Assembly: GCA_028821475.1 (NCBI GenBank)
Contig: JAPPGB010000168.1
Location: 26,908 to 90,907, forward strand
Source of the DNA: Spirochaetaceae bacterium
Lineage (GTDB): Bacteria > Spirochaetota > Spirochaetia > SZUA-6 > Bin103
DNA: 64,000 nucleotides
Direction: 5' to 3'
Shown: piece by piece, positions 15,667 to 24,082 of the stretch
Layout: each line of letters opens with the position of its first letter
How positions within the stretch are numbered: position 1 is the stretch's first letter
Notes under the pieces: generated by a model
Databases searched by the model: none
Told to the model about the DNA's origin: nothing
Seen by the model: only the letters and a program-made list of their open reading frames with translations
Program-made: the position numbers and the translations under genes

Positions 15667-17009
15667 TGAGCAAGAAGATCTTCTTTCTGGTGGGGGAGGG
15701 GGAGTACCACTCCGAGCGCACCATTCCACCTTTCGCGGAGCAGGTAGCCGGCGAACTTGGCTGCGAGGCGGTGTTGAGCGTCGGCGAGGAGGCCGACCCG
15801 CTCGACCTTACCGGCCTCGACGATGCCGCGCTGCTGGTGATCTGCGTCCGGTTCCGCAACCCGACCCCCGAACAACTGCGTACGCTGCACGACTGGTTTG
15901 CCTCCGGGCGTCCCGTGGTGGGGCTGCGTACCACCAGCCATGCCTTCAGCAACGCCCGCGGCTGGTGCCCCGACTACTTCGGCGGCCACTACATGAGCCA
16001 CGCCCCCAATCAGGCGGGCCAGCTTGCGGTGGTGGATCCGGCCGCCGCCGCGCATCCGATCGTCCGCGACCTGCCGCGCGTCACCGAGATGGGCTACGGC
16101 GGCACCTACAACGCCGTGCCGCTCAACGATACGGCGACGCCGCTGATGTTCGGCAAGACCGGCGAGCTGCCGGCGGAACCGGTGGCGTGGGTCAACCGCT
16201 ACACGCCGAGTTCGCGCGTGTTCTTTACCTCGCTCGGGAGCGCCGAGCACTTCGAGGTGCCGGCGTTCACGCAGTTGTTGCGCAACGGCATCGCCTGGTG
16301 TCTCGGCGAGGGCGACGACGGCGGCGGCGCGAAGCCGGCGCCGTCGGCAATGCCCCCGCCGCCGCGGCGCCCGCCGCACAGCGCAACGGTGCTGTTCACC
16401 GGCGCCCCGCTGACCGGCTGGCGGCACTGGGATCCGGGCCAACAACCGCCCGGCATGCGCCTCGACGCGCGCGCCGAGAGTACCGCGGGCGGGGAGCGGC
16501 ACACCGCCGGACGCTGGCCGGCTGCCGGCAACGTGCTCACCGCGGCTCCCGGCTACGGCGACATGTACAGCGAGGCGCGCTTCGGCGGGCACCGGTTGCA
16601 TCTCGACTTCCAGCTTCCGGCGCAACCCGACTGGGTGCCCGCCAAGCTGGCCGGCACCGGCGGCGCATTCATTGCCGGGCGCTACGAGATAGAGATCCGC
16701 GGCTCGGCGCCCGAGTCGCCGCCCGAGCATCGGTGCGGGGCGTTGAACGGCTTCCGGCCGCCCGACGTCGACGTGGCGGTGCAGCCGGGCATATGGCAGG
16801 AGCTGGAGGTGGAGTACACGCCGCAGGGCGAGGGCGGACGGATCTCCGTGTGGCTCAACGGCACCCGCATCCACCACAACGTCGAGGTTGTCGAGCCCAC
16901 GCCGCGTGGCTTCACCGAGTTGCCGGCGGAGTGGCAGGGCCGCTCACCGCTGCGCCTGCAGGCCGACGCCGCGCCGGTGCGCTACGCCAACATCTGGGTG
17001 TCCGAGTAG
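15666..17009 (+). CDS. ThuA-like protein fused to a sugar-hydrolase-like (DUF1080) domain
   Basis: 447 residues. Residues 1 to about 215 match the ThuA trehalose-utilisation fold, a glutamine-amidotransferase-like domain (FFLVGEGEYHSE, VVGLRTTSHAF, NQAGQLAVVD). After a Pro-rich linker (about 225-240) comes a beta-sandwich of the DUF1080/3-keto-disaccharide hydrolase type: ADMYSEARFG-like strand (GDMYSEARFG), FIAGRYEIEIRGS and WQELEVEYTPQGEGGRISVWLNG. Such domains cleave 3-keto-glucosides made by Gfo/Idh/MocA dehydrogenases, several of which occur in this window. No signal peptide is seen. Which domain is active here is inferred from family membership only. Confidence 0.82.
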   Translation: MSKKIFFLVGEGEYHSERTIPPFAEQVAGELGCEAVLSVGEEADPLDLTGLDDAALLVICVRFRNPTPEQLRTLHDWFASGRPVVGLRTTSHAFSNARGWCPDYFGGHYMSHAPNQAGQLAVVDPAAAAHPIVRDLPRVTEMGYGGTYNAVPLNDTATPLMFGKTGELPAEPVAWVNRYTPSSRVFFTSLGSAEHFEVPAFTQLLRNGIAWCLGEGDDGGGAKPAPSAMPPPPRRPPHSATVLFTGAPLTGWRHWDPGQQPPGMRLDARAESTAGGERHTAGRWPAAGNVLTAAPGYGDMYSEARFGGHRLHLDFQLPAQPDWVPAKLAGTGGAFIAGRYEIEIRGSAPESPPEHRCGALNGFRPPDVDVAVQPGIWQELEVEYTPQGEGGRISVWLNGTRIHHNVEVVEPTPRGFTELPAEWQGRSPLRLQADAAPVRYANIWVSE

Positions 17010-17079
17010 CGGCCCGAAACCGTCCCCTGTTTATGGCGCCGCCGCCTGCCCAACCTGGCCTGCCTGCGACGGCGAGCCG

Positions 17080-17964
17080 TCAGCCGAGCGGAATGCCCTC
17101 GGCCGCGGCCACCTGTTGGATGTAGTCGACGCCGAGGTCGTACTCCTTCTGCGTGGGCAGGTGCTCGATCATGAGCGGCACGGTCTGCGGCAACTCGTGC
17201 AGGACACGCAGGTAGGCGGCGTAGTCGATGTTGCCGCAGCCGGGGCGCACCTCGTGCATGATCACGCTCACGTCCTCCTGCATCGCCAGGTCCTTGGCAT
17301 GGGCGGAGACGATGCGATCGCCGAACAGGCGCACCGCCTCGCGTGCCACGGCGGCGTTCTCGTAGTACAGCCGTGGGGTGTTGATCAGGTTGACCAGGTC
17401 CATGTGGGCGGCGAACTCGGGCCGGTCGACGGCATCGAGCAGGCGGCGGATGTTGGCGGGTGAGTCGGCCACGCTGAACGGATAGATCTCGTACACGAAG
17501 CGTGCCCGCTTGGGCTTGACGGTGTCGATCAGCCAGCGCGCGTTCTCGACCGCGGCGTCGAACGCGTCGGGCGTGAAGTTGAACGCGTCGTGCGAGCCCT
17601 GGCCGGGGCCGCCTGGGGAGCCGATGCAGGTGATGGCGCACAGTGCGCCTACCTCGTCGGCGATGGCCAGGTAGTCGGCCATGCGCTGCCGTTCGCGCTT
17701 GCCCTCCTCGGGGTCGGGGTGCAGCATGTTGCGCCAGCCGCCCACCTCGGCGATCACCACGTCCTCGGCGGCGAACGCCTCGCGAATGTCGCGGATCCGG
17801 TTTCCGTCATCGACCGACACCCGCGGGCAGTAGGCGGCAGCCAAGCCGCGTTCGCGATGCTCCCGCGCCAGCACGTGTACGTCCGCTGCTTCCGATCCGT
17901 GGGCCCGGCCTACCGCGGCGTCGCCTTCCTGGGCACCCATGATCACACTGCCAAGTCTCACCAT
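17080..17964 (-). CDS. Sugar phosphate isomerase/epimerase-like TIM-barrel protein
   Basis: 294 residues of the AP endonuclease 2 / xylose-isomerase-like fold. Recognisable strands with metal-ligand acids are VVIAEVGGWRNML, CAITCIGSPGG, RFVYEIYPF (Glu), AAHMDLVNLI (His, Asp), IVSAHAKDL and LMIEHLP (final Glu). Relatives include sugar epimerases, 2-keto-myo-inositol dehydratases and hydroxypyruvate isomerases; these commonly work beside Gfo/Idh/MocA dehydrogenases. The ATG at 17964 follows a TAGTAT box by nine bases. The gene converges on the ThuA operon with a 70-base gap. Confidence 0.82.
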   Translation of the reverse strand: MVRLGSVIMGAQEGDAAVGRAHGSEAADVHVLAREHRERGLAAAYCPRVSVDDGNRIRDIREAFAAEDVVIAEVGGWRNMLHPDPEEGKRERQRMADYLAIADEVGALCAITCIGSPGGPGQGSHDAFNFTPDAFDAAVENARWLIDTVKPKRARFVYEIYPFSVADSPANIRRLLDAVDRPEFAAHMDLVNLINTPRLYYENAAVAREAVRLFGDRIVSAHAKDLAMQEDVSVIMHEVRPGCGNIDYAAYLRVLHELPQTVPLMIEHLPTQKEYDLGVDYIQQVAAAEGIPLG

Positions 17965-18275
17965 AGCGCGCCGATACTACCCGGCGCACGCGGGCGCGCA
18001 TAGAGCGGTACGCCTCGCACGGCGCCGTGCGCCCACCGAGCGCGATCGACGGTACGCCCGGCAACGCGCGCCGGGTGCACGACACGCACACCGACGGCGC
18101 ACCGCCTCGCGGTCCTTGCAGCGACGCCACACCACCGCCGGGCACTGCGGCCCGTGGCGAGCTCCGCTGCATCGAGCGCGACGATGCAGCCCGGCTGGCG
18201 CGTTGCTCGTCGCTCACCCATGGCCGGCGTGCTTTGGCAGCACGTGCGCCGCCGGGTTCCGCTACAGGCCGCCGG
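17965..18275. other. Intergenic stretch with no recognisable gene
   Basis: About 310 bases between two minus-strand genes. Apart from the TAGTAT box at 17974-17979 belonging to the gene at 17964, the region holds only G+C-rich open frames without family resemblance or ribosome sites. No hairpin with a T tract was found. Confidence 0.5.
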
Positions 18276-19001
18276 TCAGCGCTTGGTGCGCAGCACCACG
18301 CCGCCCACGTTGTGCAGGATGCGCTCCAGGCGTTGCGCTTCCCGGTCTACCAGGTCGGCGCGGGTGAGGATGTCGGTCAGGAAGCGCTGTACGCTGCTCG
18401 CGCCCGCGGGACTGAAGAAGCCCACCTCGGCGAGGGCGCCGGTCAGCGGCTCGGCCATGCGTGCGATGCGCTCGGCGCCGACCGGGCGCTGGCGCGGGCG
18501 CGCCTGGCGCGGCGCGTGGCCGTGCTTGTAGATCTCGTAGGCCACCACCTGCACCGCGTGCGACAGGTTCAGCGACGGGAACTGCGGCGCCGACGGGATC
18601 GCCACCGCGACTTGGCACGGCTCCATCTCGGCGTCGGTGAGTCCGTTCTTCTCGTTGCCGAACACCACCGCCACCGGCCCCGCATGCCGTTCGGCCAGGC
18701 GCCGGCCGAGCTGTTCGGCGGTCCAGATGCGGTACTTGCGACGCTTGCCGTCGCGCCGGGTAACGGCCGCGGCCAGCGTGCAGCCGCTCACCGCCTCCGC
18801 GACGCTGGTGCATGCCACCGCCCGCTCCAGCAGGTCGGCGGCGTGCACGGCGACCACGCCTGCCACGTGCCGGTCGATTGCGTCAGCGCCCACCAGGTGG
18901 ATCTGCTCGATGCCCATGGTCTTGGCCGCCCGGCAGGCGGCGCCTACGTTGCGGCTCTCCTCCGGGCGCACCAGCACGATGCGCAGGTCGGTCAGGTCCA
19001 T
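18276..19001 (-). CDS. TrmH/SpoU-family RNA 2'-O-methyltransferase (TrmJ-like)
   Basis: 241 residues from ATG 19001, which has a GGAGGG ribosome site. The start LRIVLVRPEESRNVGAACRAAKTMG is the N-terminal SPOUT motif with the Arg-Asn used in catalysis, followed by VAVVFGNEKNGLT (motif 2) and PSLNLSHAVQVVAYEI (motif 3, the knot that binds S-adenosylmethionine). This arrangement, with NP/RPEExxNVGAxxRA, is that of TrmJ-like enzymes modifying position 32 of tRNA. The C-terminal 70 residues form helices that may contact RNA. Upstream is a Gfo/Idh/MocA gene on the same strand, 74 bases away. Confidence 0.85.
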   Translation of the reverse strand: MDLTDLRIVLVRPEESRNVGAACRAAKTMGIEQIHLVGADAIDRHVAGVVAVHAADLLERAVACTSVAEAVSGCTLAAAVTRRDGKRRKYRIWTAEQLGRRLAERHAGPVAVVFGNEKNGLTDAEMEPCQVAVAIPSAPQFPSLNLSHAVQVVAYEIYKHGHAPRQARPRQRPVGAERIARMAEPLTGALAEVGFFSPAGASSVQRFLTDILTRADLVDREAQRLERILHNVGGVVLRTKR

Positions 19002-19075
19002 GGCCCTCCGCTCACTCGCGCGGCTTGCAGGCCGTTTGGGGGTGTCGGTCGCGGTGCGGAGCCCACAGGGGCGGA

Positions 19076-20110
19076 TCAGCTCAGGGCGGCGGTGAGCCGC
19101 TCGAACAGGTCGTCGTCCGGCTCGAAGCTGGCCAGCTCTACCGGCCTGCGTTCCAGCGCACTGGCGTACAGTGCGAGCACGGTCTTGAACTCGTGCAGCG
19201 ACTGGTTCAGGTCGGTGCCCGGCAGCGCCGATCCGTCCTCCAGCCAGTCCAGGGTGGCGCGCGTCAGCCCGGCCTGCGCGAGCACGTTGTTGGCTCGCCA
19301 GGTGTCGCCGACGTGGCCGCACTCGGTGCCGTCCGGTCCCACGATCTCCCAGTTGCGGAACTCCTCGTACAGGACCCGCCCGCGCTCGGCGTAGGCGGCC
19401 ACGCGCACGTGCTGATAGACGGTCGCCGGGTCGCCGATCAGCGGCGCGGTGGGGCCGTGGTGCCACAGGCAGCGCACTCCGTTGTCGAACAGCAGGTGGG
19501 CCACCGAGGAGTCGGGTGCCGGGTGGGTGGGGTCGCTGCCGCTCATTCCGCTGGCGGTGCCGAGCACGGACTGTACGCGCGCGTCGCCGTTCAGCGACAT
19601 CACGTAGTTGAGCGCGTGGGTGCCCTGGTTGGAGATGTTCATGCCGCAGGAGGTCTCCAGGAAGCGCACGGCGCCGAGCCGGCCCGACCGCAGCGCCTCC
19701 CGGCAGCGCGTCAGGTGGACGTGCCAGCGGAACTGGTGGCTCACCGTGAAGCGGGTGGCGCAGCGCCGCTCCAGCTCCACCAGCGTTCGCCAGTCGGTCA
19801 CCCCGGCGGCCAGCGGCTTCTCCACCACCGCCGCGGGCACGTTCAGGTCCGCCGCCAGGTGCATGAGCGCCGCACGGTCGGCGGGCTGGGTGACGATGTG
19901 GACGATGTCGGGCCGCTCGCGTTCGATCATGTCGGCCGCGTCCGCGTAGGGGGTCAGGCCATACTCCGTGGCATGTCCGTTGCGGCGCTCCTCGATCAGG
20001 TCGCAGCAGGCCGTCAGCGCGGCGTCCGCAACGTGCTGGTAGGACAGCACGTGCATGCGGCTGCGGCTGCCGCAGCCGATAAGCGCCGCCTTGTAACGTG
20101 GCTTGCTCAT
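19076..20110 (-). CDS. Gfo/Idh/MocA-family oxidoreductase (1)
   Basis: 344 residues from ATG 20110. The N-terminal Rossmann motif is ALIGCGSRSRMH, and the catalytic EKP motif is intact (VVEKPLAAG, near residue 95). The C-terminal half carries the alpha/beta substrate domain with SHQFRWHVH and a Gly-Met-Asn-rich active loop. Enzymes of the family oxidise or reduce sugars, inositols and their derivatives with NAD(P). A 19-base palindrome exactly fills the gap between the putative -35 and -10 boxes upstream, so the gene is probably under a dimeric repressor. Substrate unknown. Confidence 0.88.
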   Translation of the reverse strand: MSKPRYKAALIGCGSRSRMHVLSYQHVADAALTACCDLIEERRNGHATEYGLTPYADAADMIERERPDIVHIVTQPADRAALMHLAADLNVPAAVVEKPLAAGVTDWRTLVELERRCATRFTVSHQFRWHVHLTRCREALRSGRLGAVRFLETSCGMNISNQGTHALNYVMSLNGDARVQSVLGTASGMSGSDPTHPAPDSSVAHLLFDNGVRCLWHHGPTAPLIGDPATVYQHVRVAAYAERGRVLYEEFRNWEIVGPDGTECGHVGDTWRANNVLAQAGLTRATLDWLEDGSALPGTDLNQSLHEFKTVLALYASALERRPVELASFEPDDDLFERLTAALS

Positions 20111-20146
20111 GCCGCCCACCCTACCGGAACGACGTTCCGGTGCACA
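20111..20146 (-). promoter_or_regulatory. Leaderless promoter with palindromic operator
   Basis: On the minus strand TAGGGT (20123-20118) lies seven bases before ATG 20110. Just upstream is the palindrome ACCGGAACG-A-CGTTCCGGT at 20123-20141 (nine-base arms around one base), which fits exactly in the 17-base space before a weak -35 TGTGCA (20146-20141). Binding of a dimer here would block open-complex formation. The palindrome differs in sequence from the one before the lactonase gene, so another regulator is implied. Confidence 0.5.
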
Positions 20147-20242
20147 GCCGCCGGCCGGTCCGGCGTGGGAGCGTGCTTGGTCCTGCTCGATCCCCCCGGA
20201 TACCTTGCGTCTGGCAGTTGCGGCAGGTATCGTCTCCCCCGA

Positions 20243-20675
20243 ATGCTGGAACGGCTTCCGCCGGAATACGAAGAATCACTGCGCTCGCGTATATGCTCGT
20301 CTGGGCGTGGACCGAGCACCTGCGCGCCGCCGAGCAAATCGGGCCGAGGCTTTCATGCGCAACGATCAAGACGGCCTTGTCGAGGGGCTCACTGCGCAAG
20401 GCGACATTCAGCGCGAACTGGAGCGGGTGCTGCCCGGGCACGATCCCTTCTGGCCGCGCTGGGTGGTCGACAGCGAGCGTGGGGAGACGTGATCAAGTAC
20501 GTCCCCGTGCCCGAGCCACCGGGATTACGAACGGGTCATGCGGCAGCGGCGTGAATGGTATCGCATGTACCAGTGTGGCGAGTTGAGCTTCGATGGGTTA
20601 GAAAAGAAAGCACCTTTGATCGCCGCGGCCGTGAAAGAGGCTGCCGATCGGGGAGGAGATAATTCAAGTGGTTGA
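20243..20675 (+). pseudogene. Degraded small open frames of unknown family
   Basis: Between two genes lie coding-like scraps. ATG 20243 opens MLERLPPEYEESLRSR; a plausible continuation (ANRAEAFMRNDQDGLVEG, then FWPRWVVDSERGET and TGA at about 20490) lies in another frame. A GTG overlapping that stop begins VIKYVPVP, and after a further shift the frame RQRREWYRMYQCGELSFDG leads to a stop at 20675; ATG 20538 would give 45 residues of this part. Two frameshifts within 430 bases suggest a decayed two-gene unit. I do not recognise either family. The last frame overlaps the start of the dioxygenase gene. Confidence 0.35.
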
Positions 20676-22134
20676 TGAGCGGTTTCGATTGAGCGACGCG
20701 GAGTTGCAGCGCTTCCTGGTCGATGGTTACCTGGTGCTGCGGCCGGAGTTGCCGGAGGGATTCCACAGCCGGGTGTACGACCGCCTCGGGGCGGTGATCG
20801 AGCGTTCCGGAAATCCATTCAACAACATCCTGCCGCTGGTGCCGGAGCTGGGCCGGGTGTTCGGCCATCCGCGCGTGACCGGCGCACTGGCGAGCATTCT
20901 GGGGGACGACTACTACCTGCACATGCATCGCCACTGCCATGACCGGGCACCTGGCGGCGAGGCGCAGCGCTTGCACAAGGACAGCCTGTACAACAGCCGC
21001 TACGCGGTCGACGGCAACCGGCGCCACCACCATGCCCGCTGGGTGATGGCGTTCTACTACCCGCAGGACACCGGCGAGGAGATGGGGCCGACGGCGATCG
21101 TGCCGCGCTCCCAGTACCTGCTGGAGCAGCAGCGCGAGGCCGACGAGATCCGCCTCACCGGTGCCGCCGGCACGGTGGTCATCGTGCACTACGACATCTG
21201 GCATCGCGCCGCCGGCACGGTGAGTGCCGCGCGCAACCGCTACATGGTGAAGTTCCTGTTCACTCGCATGAGCGACCCGCGCGAGCCGAGCTGGCGCCAC
21301 GAGCCCGGCCGGGAAGCGCCGTTTTGGGAGAACAATGGCGTGCACCACGGCCCCGGCGACGGGCCGCGCCTGGAGTTGCCCGAGGTGTGGGGCCACCAGT
21401 GGCGCTGGCACCTGGGACAGTCCGGGTCCGGCGCCGGATCGCCGGCATCCGCGCACGGCAGTCTGGCTTCGTTGTTCGAGCGCTTGGCGGCCGGAGACGA
21501 ACGCGTGGCGCTGGAGGCGGCCTATCGCCTCGGACGCGGTGGCGGCTATGCCGCGCGACCGCTGGCCGAGGCGCTGCGCAGCTCCGACGAACGCGTGCGG
21601 CGCAACGCCGCCTGCGGATTCGCGCCGCTTGGTGCCGCGGCGGTACCGGCGCTCAGCGACCTAGCCGGCGACGCCGACCCCGCCGTGCGGGCGCGTGCGG
21701 TTGATGCGCTCGGCGACGTCGGTCCGCCGGCGCGCGCCGCGGCAACGGTGCTGGCGGGGGCGCTCGGCGACGATGAGGCGTCCGTGCGCGAGTACGCGGC
21801 GGATGCCCTCGGCCTGGTGTGCGGCGGTGCCGGCGACTCCGCATCCGTGGCCGCCGCCCTGGCTGCCGCGATGCAGGACGGTAATGACACCGTGCGCCGC
21901 AACGCCGCGCTGTCGCTGGCGCGCATCGGCGCCGGAGCGGCCGGGGCCGCCGACCAGGTGGCCGGCGCCCTGGTGGCCGGGCTCGACGACGACAGCCTCT
22001 ACGTGAACGGCTACTCGGTGCTCGGCCTGCGCCGCCTCGGCACCCCGCGCGCCCACCGCGCACTGCTCGCCCGCCTGGAGGAGGCGCGCTGGGAACCCCG
22101 CGAAACCGCCCCCGCCGGCCTGCGCCGCAAATAA
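20668..22134 (+). CDS. Phytanoyl-CoA dioxygenase-like protein fused to HEAT repeats
   Basis: 488 residues from GTG 20668, with GGGAGGAG ten bases upstream. Residues 1 to about 220 are a PhyH-type Fe(II)/2-oxoglutarate dioxygenase: the HxD pair in RLHKDSLYN and the distal His in VHYDIWHRAAG form the iron site. Residues of about 265-488 are HEAT/PBS-lyase-like repeats of about 30-35 residues (DERVRRNAACGFAPLG, DPAVRARAVDALGDVG, DEASVREYAADALGLV, NDTVRRNAALSLARIG). The helical repeats may dock a protein partner or substrate. The usual PhyH protein has about 250-300 residues, so the fusion is unusual. Cytosolic; substrate unknown. Confidence 0.85.
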   Translation: MVDERFRLSDAELQRFLVDGYLVLRPELPEGFHSRVYDRLGAVIERSGNPFNNILPLVPELGRVFGHPRVTGALASILGDDYYLHMHRHCHDRAPGGEAQRLHKDSLYNSRYAVDGNRRHHHARWVMAFYYPQDTGEEMGPTAIVPRSQYLLEQQREADEIRLTGAAGTVVIVHYDIWHRAAGTVSAARNRYMVKFLFTRMSDPREPSWRHEPGREAPFWENNGVHHGPGDGPRLELPEVWGHQWRWHLGQSGSGAGSPASAHGSLASLFERLAAGDERVALEAAYRLGRGGGYAARPLAEALRSSDERVRRNAACGFAPLGAAAVPALSDLAGDADPAVRARAVDALGDVGPPARAAATVLAGALGDDEASVREYAADALGLVCGGAGDSASVAAALAAAMQDGNDTVRRNAALSLARIGAGAAGAADQVAGALVAGLDDDSLYVNGYSVLGLRRLGTPRAHRALLARLEEARWEPRETAPAGLRRK

Positions 22135-22309
22135 GAGTGTCGGCGGGCCACCGAAGGGCGGTCAGTCGTGTGGCAGGAGCCTGCCGGCTCGAACACTGCC
22201 GCGCCGCACCGCTCAGCGGCACGTGCGTAGACACCGGATACCACTGCCGATAAACGTGTAGAATTGGCGCTGCTCGCAGTGGTGCGAACGTGCGCCCGCG
22301 GCGGAAGCA

Positions 22310-24019
22310 ATGGCGAAGAGCAACGTCTTGAACACCACCACGATCAACTATCTCGACTTGATAGGCAACGGCAAGCGCTATCGGGTACCGCCGTACCAGC
22401 GTGACTACTCCTGGGTGGACGAGCAGTGGGAGGACCTGTGGAACGACCTCATGGATCTGCGCTCGAACCCCGACGAACGCCATTACCTGGGCGCCCTGGT
22501 GGTCGAGGAGCGAAGCGACCGGGAGTTCCTGATCTTTGACGGGCAACAGCGGCTCGCCACGCTCAGCGTGCTGGCGCTTGCCGTGATCTCCCGGTTGGAC
22601 GCCATGGCTGATGACGGCATCGATGCGGCCGCCAACCGCGAGCGAGCGCGCGAATTGCGGAACCGTTTCATTGGAGAGAAGGATCCGGCGTCCTTGACCG
22701 AGAGCAGCCGGCTTTACCTGAACGAGACCGACGACGCGATTTATCAGGACTACCTGGTACAGAACAGGGAGCCACTGAATCCAAGGCGGCTGCCGAGGTC
22801 GAATCGGCTCCTGTGGCAGTGTCTGCTCGGATTTCGACAACGGTTGGACAAGCTGACGGCGTTGCAGCACGACGGCAGAGCCATAGCCGCGCTGCTCTCC
22901 GAGACCATGGCACGACAGTTGCTCTTCATCCTGATCACGGTCGACGACGAGTTGAACGCGTATACGGTGTTCGAGACGCTGAATGCGCGCGGTCTGGAGC
23001 TGACCACCACCGACCTCCTCAAGAACTACCTGTTTTCCCGTGTGCGGGTTTCGGCTGATCTGGAGGCGCTTCAGCGCCGCTGGCGACTGCTCATGGACAC
23101 CGTGGAGCAGGAGCGGTTCCCGGAGCTGCTGCGTTACCACATGTTGTGCGACTTGCCCAAGGTGCGTAGTCAGCGGGTCTTCAAGCTGGTTCGAGGCCAA
23201 ACCAGGACTGCCGGCGACGTGTTCGCGCTGCTTGGCGAGTTGGAACGACGCGCGGAGCTATTCGTGGCGGTTGGGGATCCGAATCACGGATACTGGGCGG
23301 ATCTTCCCGGCGCCAAACGCTGCATTCGCGAACTCAACCTGTTCCGCGTACGGCAGATGATGCCCCTGCTGTTTACCGCCTGGGAGTCATTTTCGCCGGA
23401 TGACTTTGTCCGCGTGCTGAAGGTGGTGAGTGTAGTGTCATTCCGCTACACCGTGGTCAGCAGCCGGAATCCCAGCGCTCTGGAAGCTGCGTTCCATTAC
23501 GCCGCGAAACCAGTGAAGGAGGGTCAGGTGACCACCCCTGCGGGCGTATTCGAACGGTTGCGATCGATCTACGTGGACGATGCGAAGACGAGGCAAGACT
23601 TCGCCGGGCTGGAGGTAGGCACGAGCGGCCGGAAGAAAAAACTGGCGAAGTACATCCTGGCGCGGCTGGAGGAAGACGCATCGGGTCGCGCATGCGACCC
23701 CGACACCGACCCCGGCACCATCGAGCACATCCTGCCGGAAAACCCTGCCGACGAATGGGAAGAGACATTCGAGCGCGGGCGCTGGGACACGCTGATCTAT
23801 CGCCTCGGCAATCTCACATTGCTCGAGTCGTCCGCCAATCGGCGGGTTGCCAACGGCACCTATCTCGACAAAGTGTCAGCATATGGCGAGAGCAACTATG
23901 TGATCAGTCAGGACATCCCGGGGATGGCTCCCGAAGAATGGACACCGGAACTGCTGGAAGCGCGCCAGCGCAGCCTCGCGGCGCGAGCGGTGCATCTGTG
24001 GCGGGCGGACTTCGTATGA
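22310..24019 (+). CDS. GmrSD-like DUF262-DUF1524 protein (type IV restriction-like)
   Basis: 569 residues. The N-terminal DUF262 domain has the ParB-like nucleotide motifs VPPYQRDYSW (about 26-35) and IFDGQQRLATLSV (about 72-84); the C-terminal DUF1524 domain has the HNH-type core TIEHILPEN, then GNLTLLESSANRR and a Lys/Tyr region. In GmrSD these halves give NTP hydrolysis and cleavage of DNA carrying glucosylated hydroxymethylcytosine; many relatives are phage-defence enzymes against modified DNA. Both halves are in one chain. It stands alone between sugar dehydrogenase genes, with a TAGAAT box at 22259-22264. Its G+C content appears lower than that of neighbours. Confidence 0.85.
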   Translation: MAKSNVLNTTTINYLDLIGNGKRYRVPPYQRDYSWVDEQWEDLWNDLMDLRSNPDERHYLGALVVEERSDREFLIFDGQQRLATLSVLALAVISRLDAMADDGIDAAANRERARELRNRFIGEKDPASLTESSRLYLNETDDAIYQDYLVQNREPLNPRRLPRSNRLLWQCLLGFRQRLDKLTALQHDGRAIAALLSETMARQLLFILITVDDELNAYTVFETLNARGLELTTTDLLKNYLFSRVRVSADLEALQRRWRLLMDTVEQERFPELLRYHMLCDLPKVRSQRVFKLVRGQTRTAGDVFALLGELERRAELFVAVGDPNHGYWADLPGAKRCIRELNLFRVRQMMPLLFTAWESFSPDDFVRVLKVVSVVSFRYTVVSSRNPSALEAAFHYAAKPVKEGQVTTPAGVFERLRSIYVDDAKTRQDFAGLEVGTSGRKKKLAKYILARLEEDASGRACDPDTDPGTIEHILPENPADEWEETFERGRWDTLIYRLGNLTLLESSANRRVANGTYLDKVSAYGESNYVISQDIPGMAPEEWTPELLEARQRSLAARAVHLWRADFV

Positions 24020-24082
24020 GTTGGCAGGGCACCGGGTCGGGGGTTGATCGGTAGGGCGTAAGTCTCTACGGTCGCACCCACC

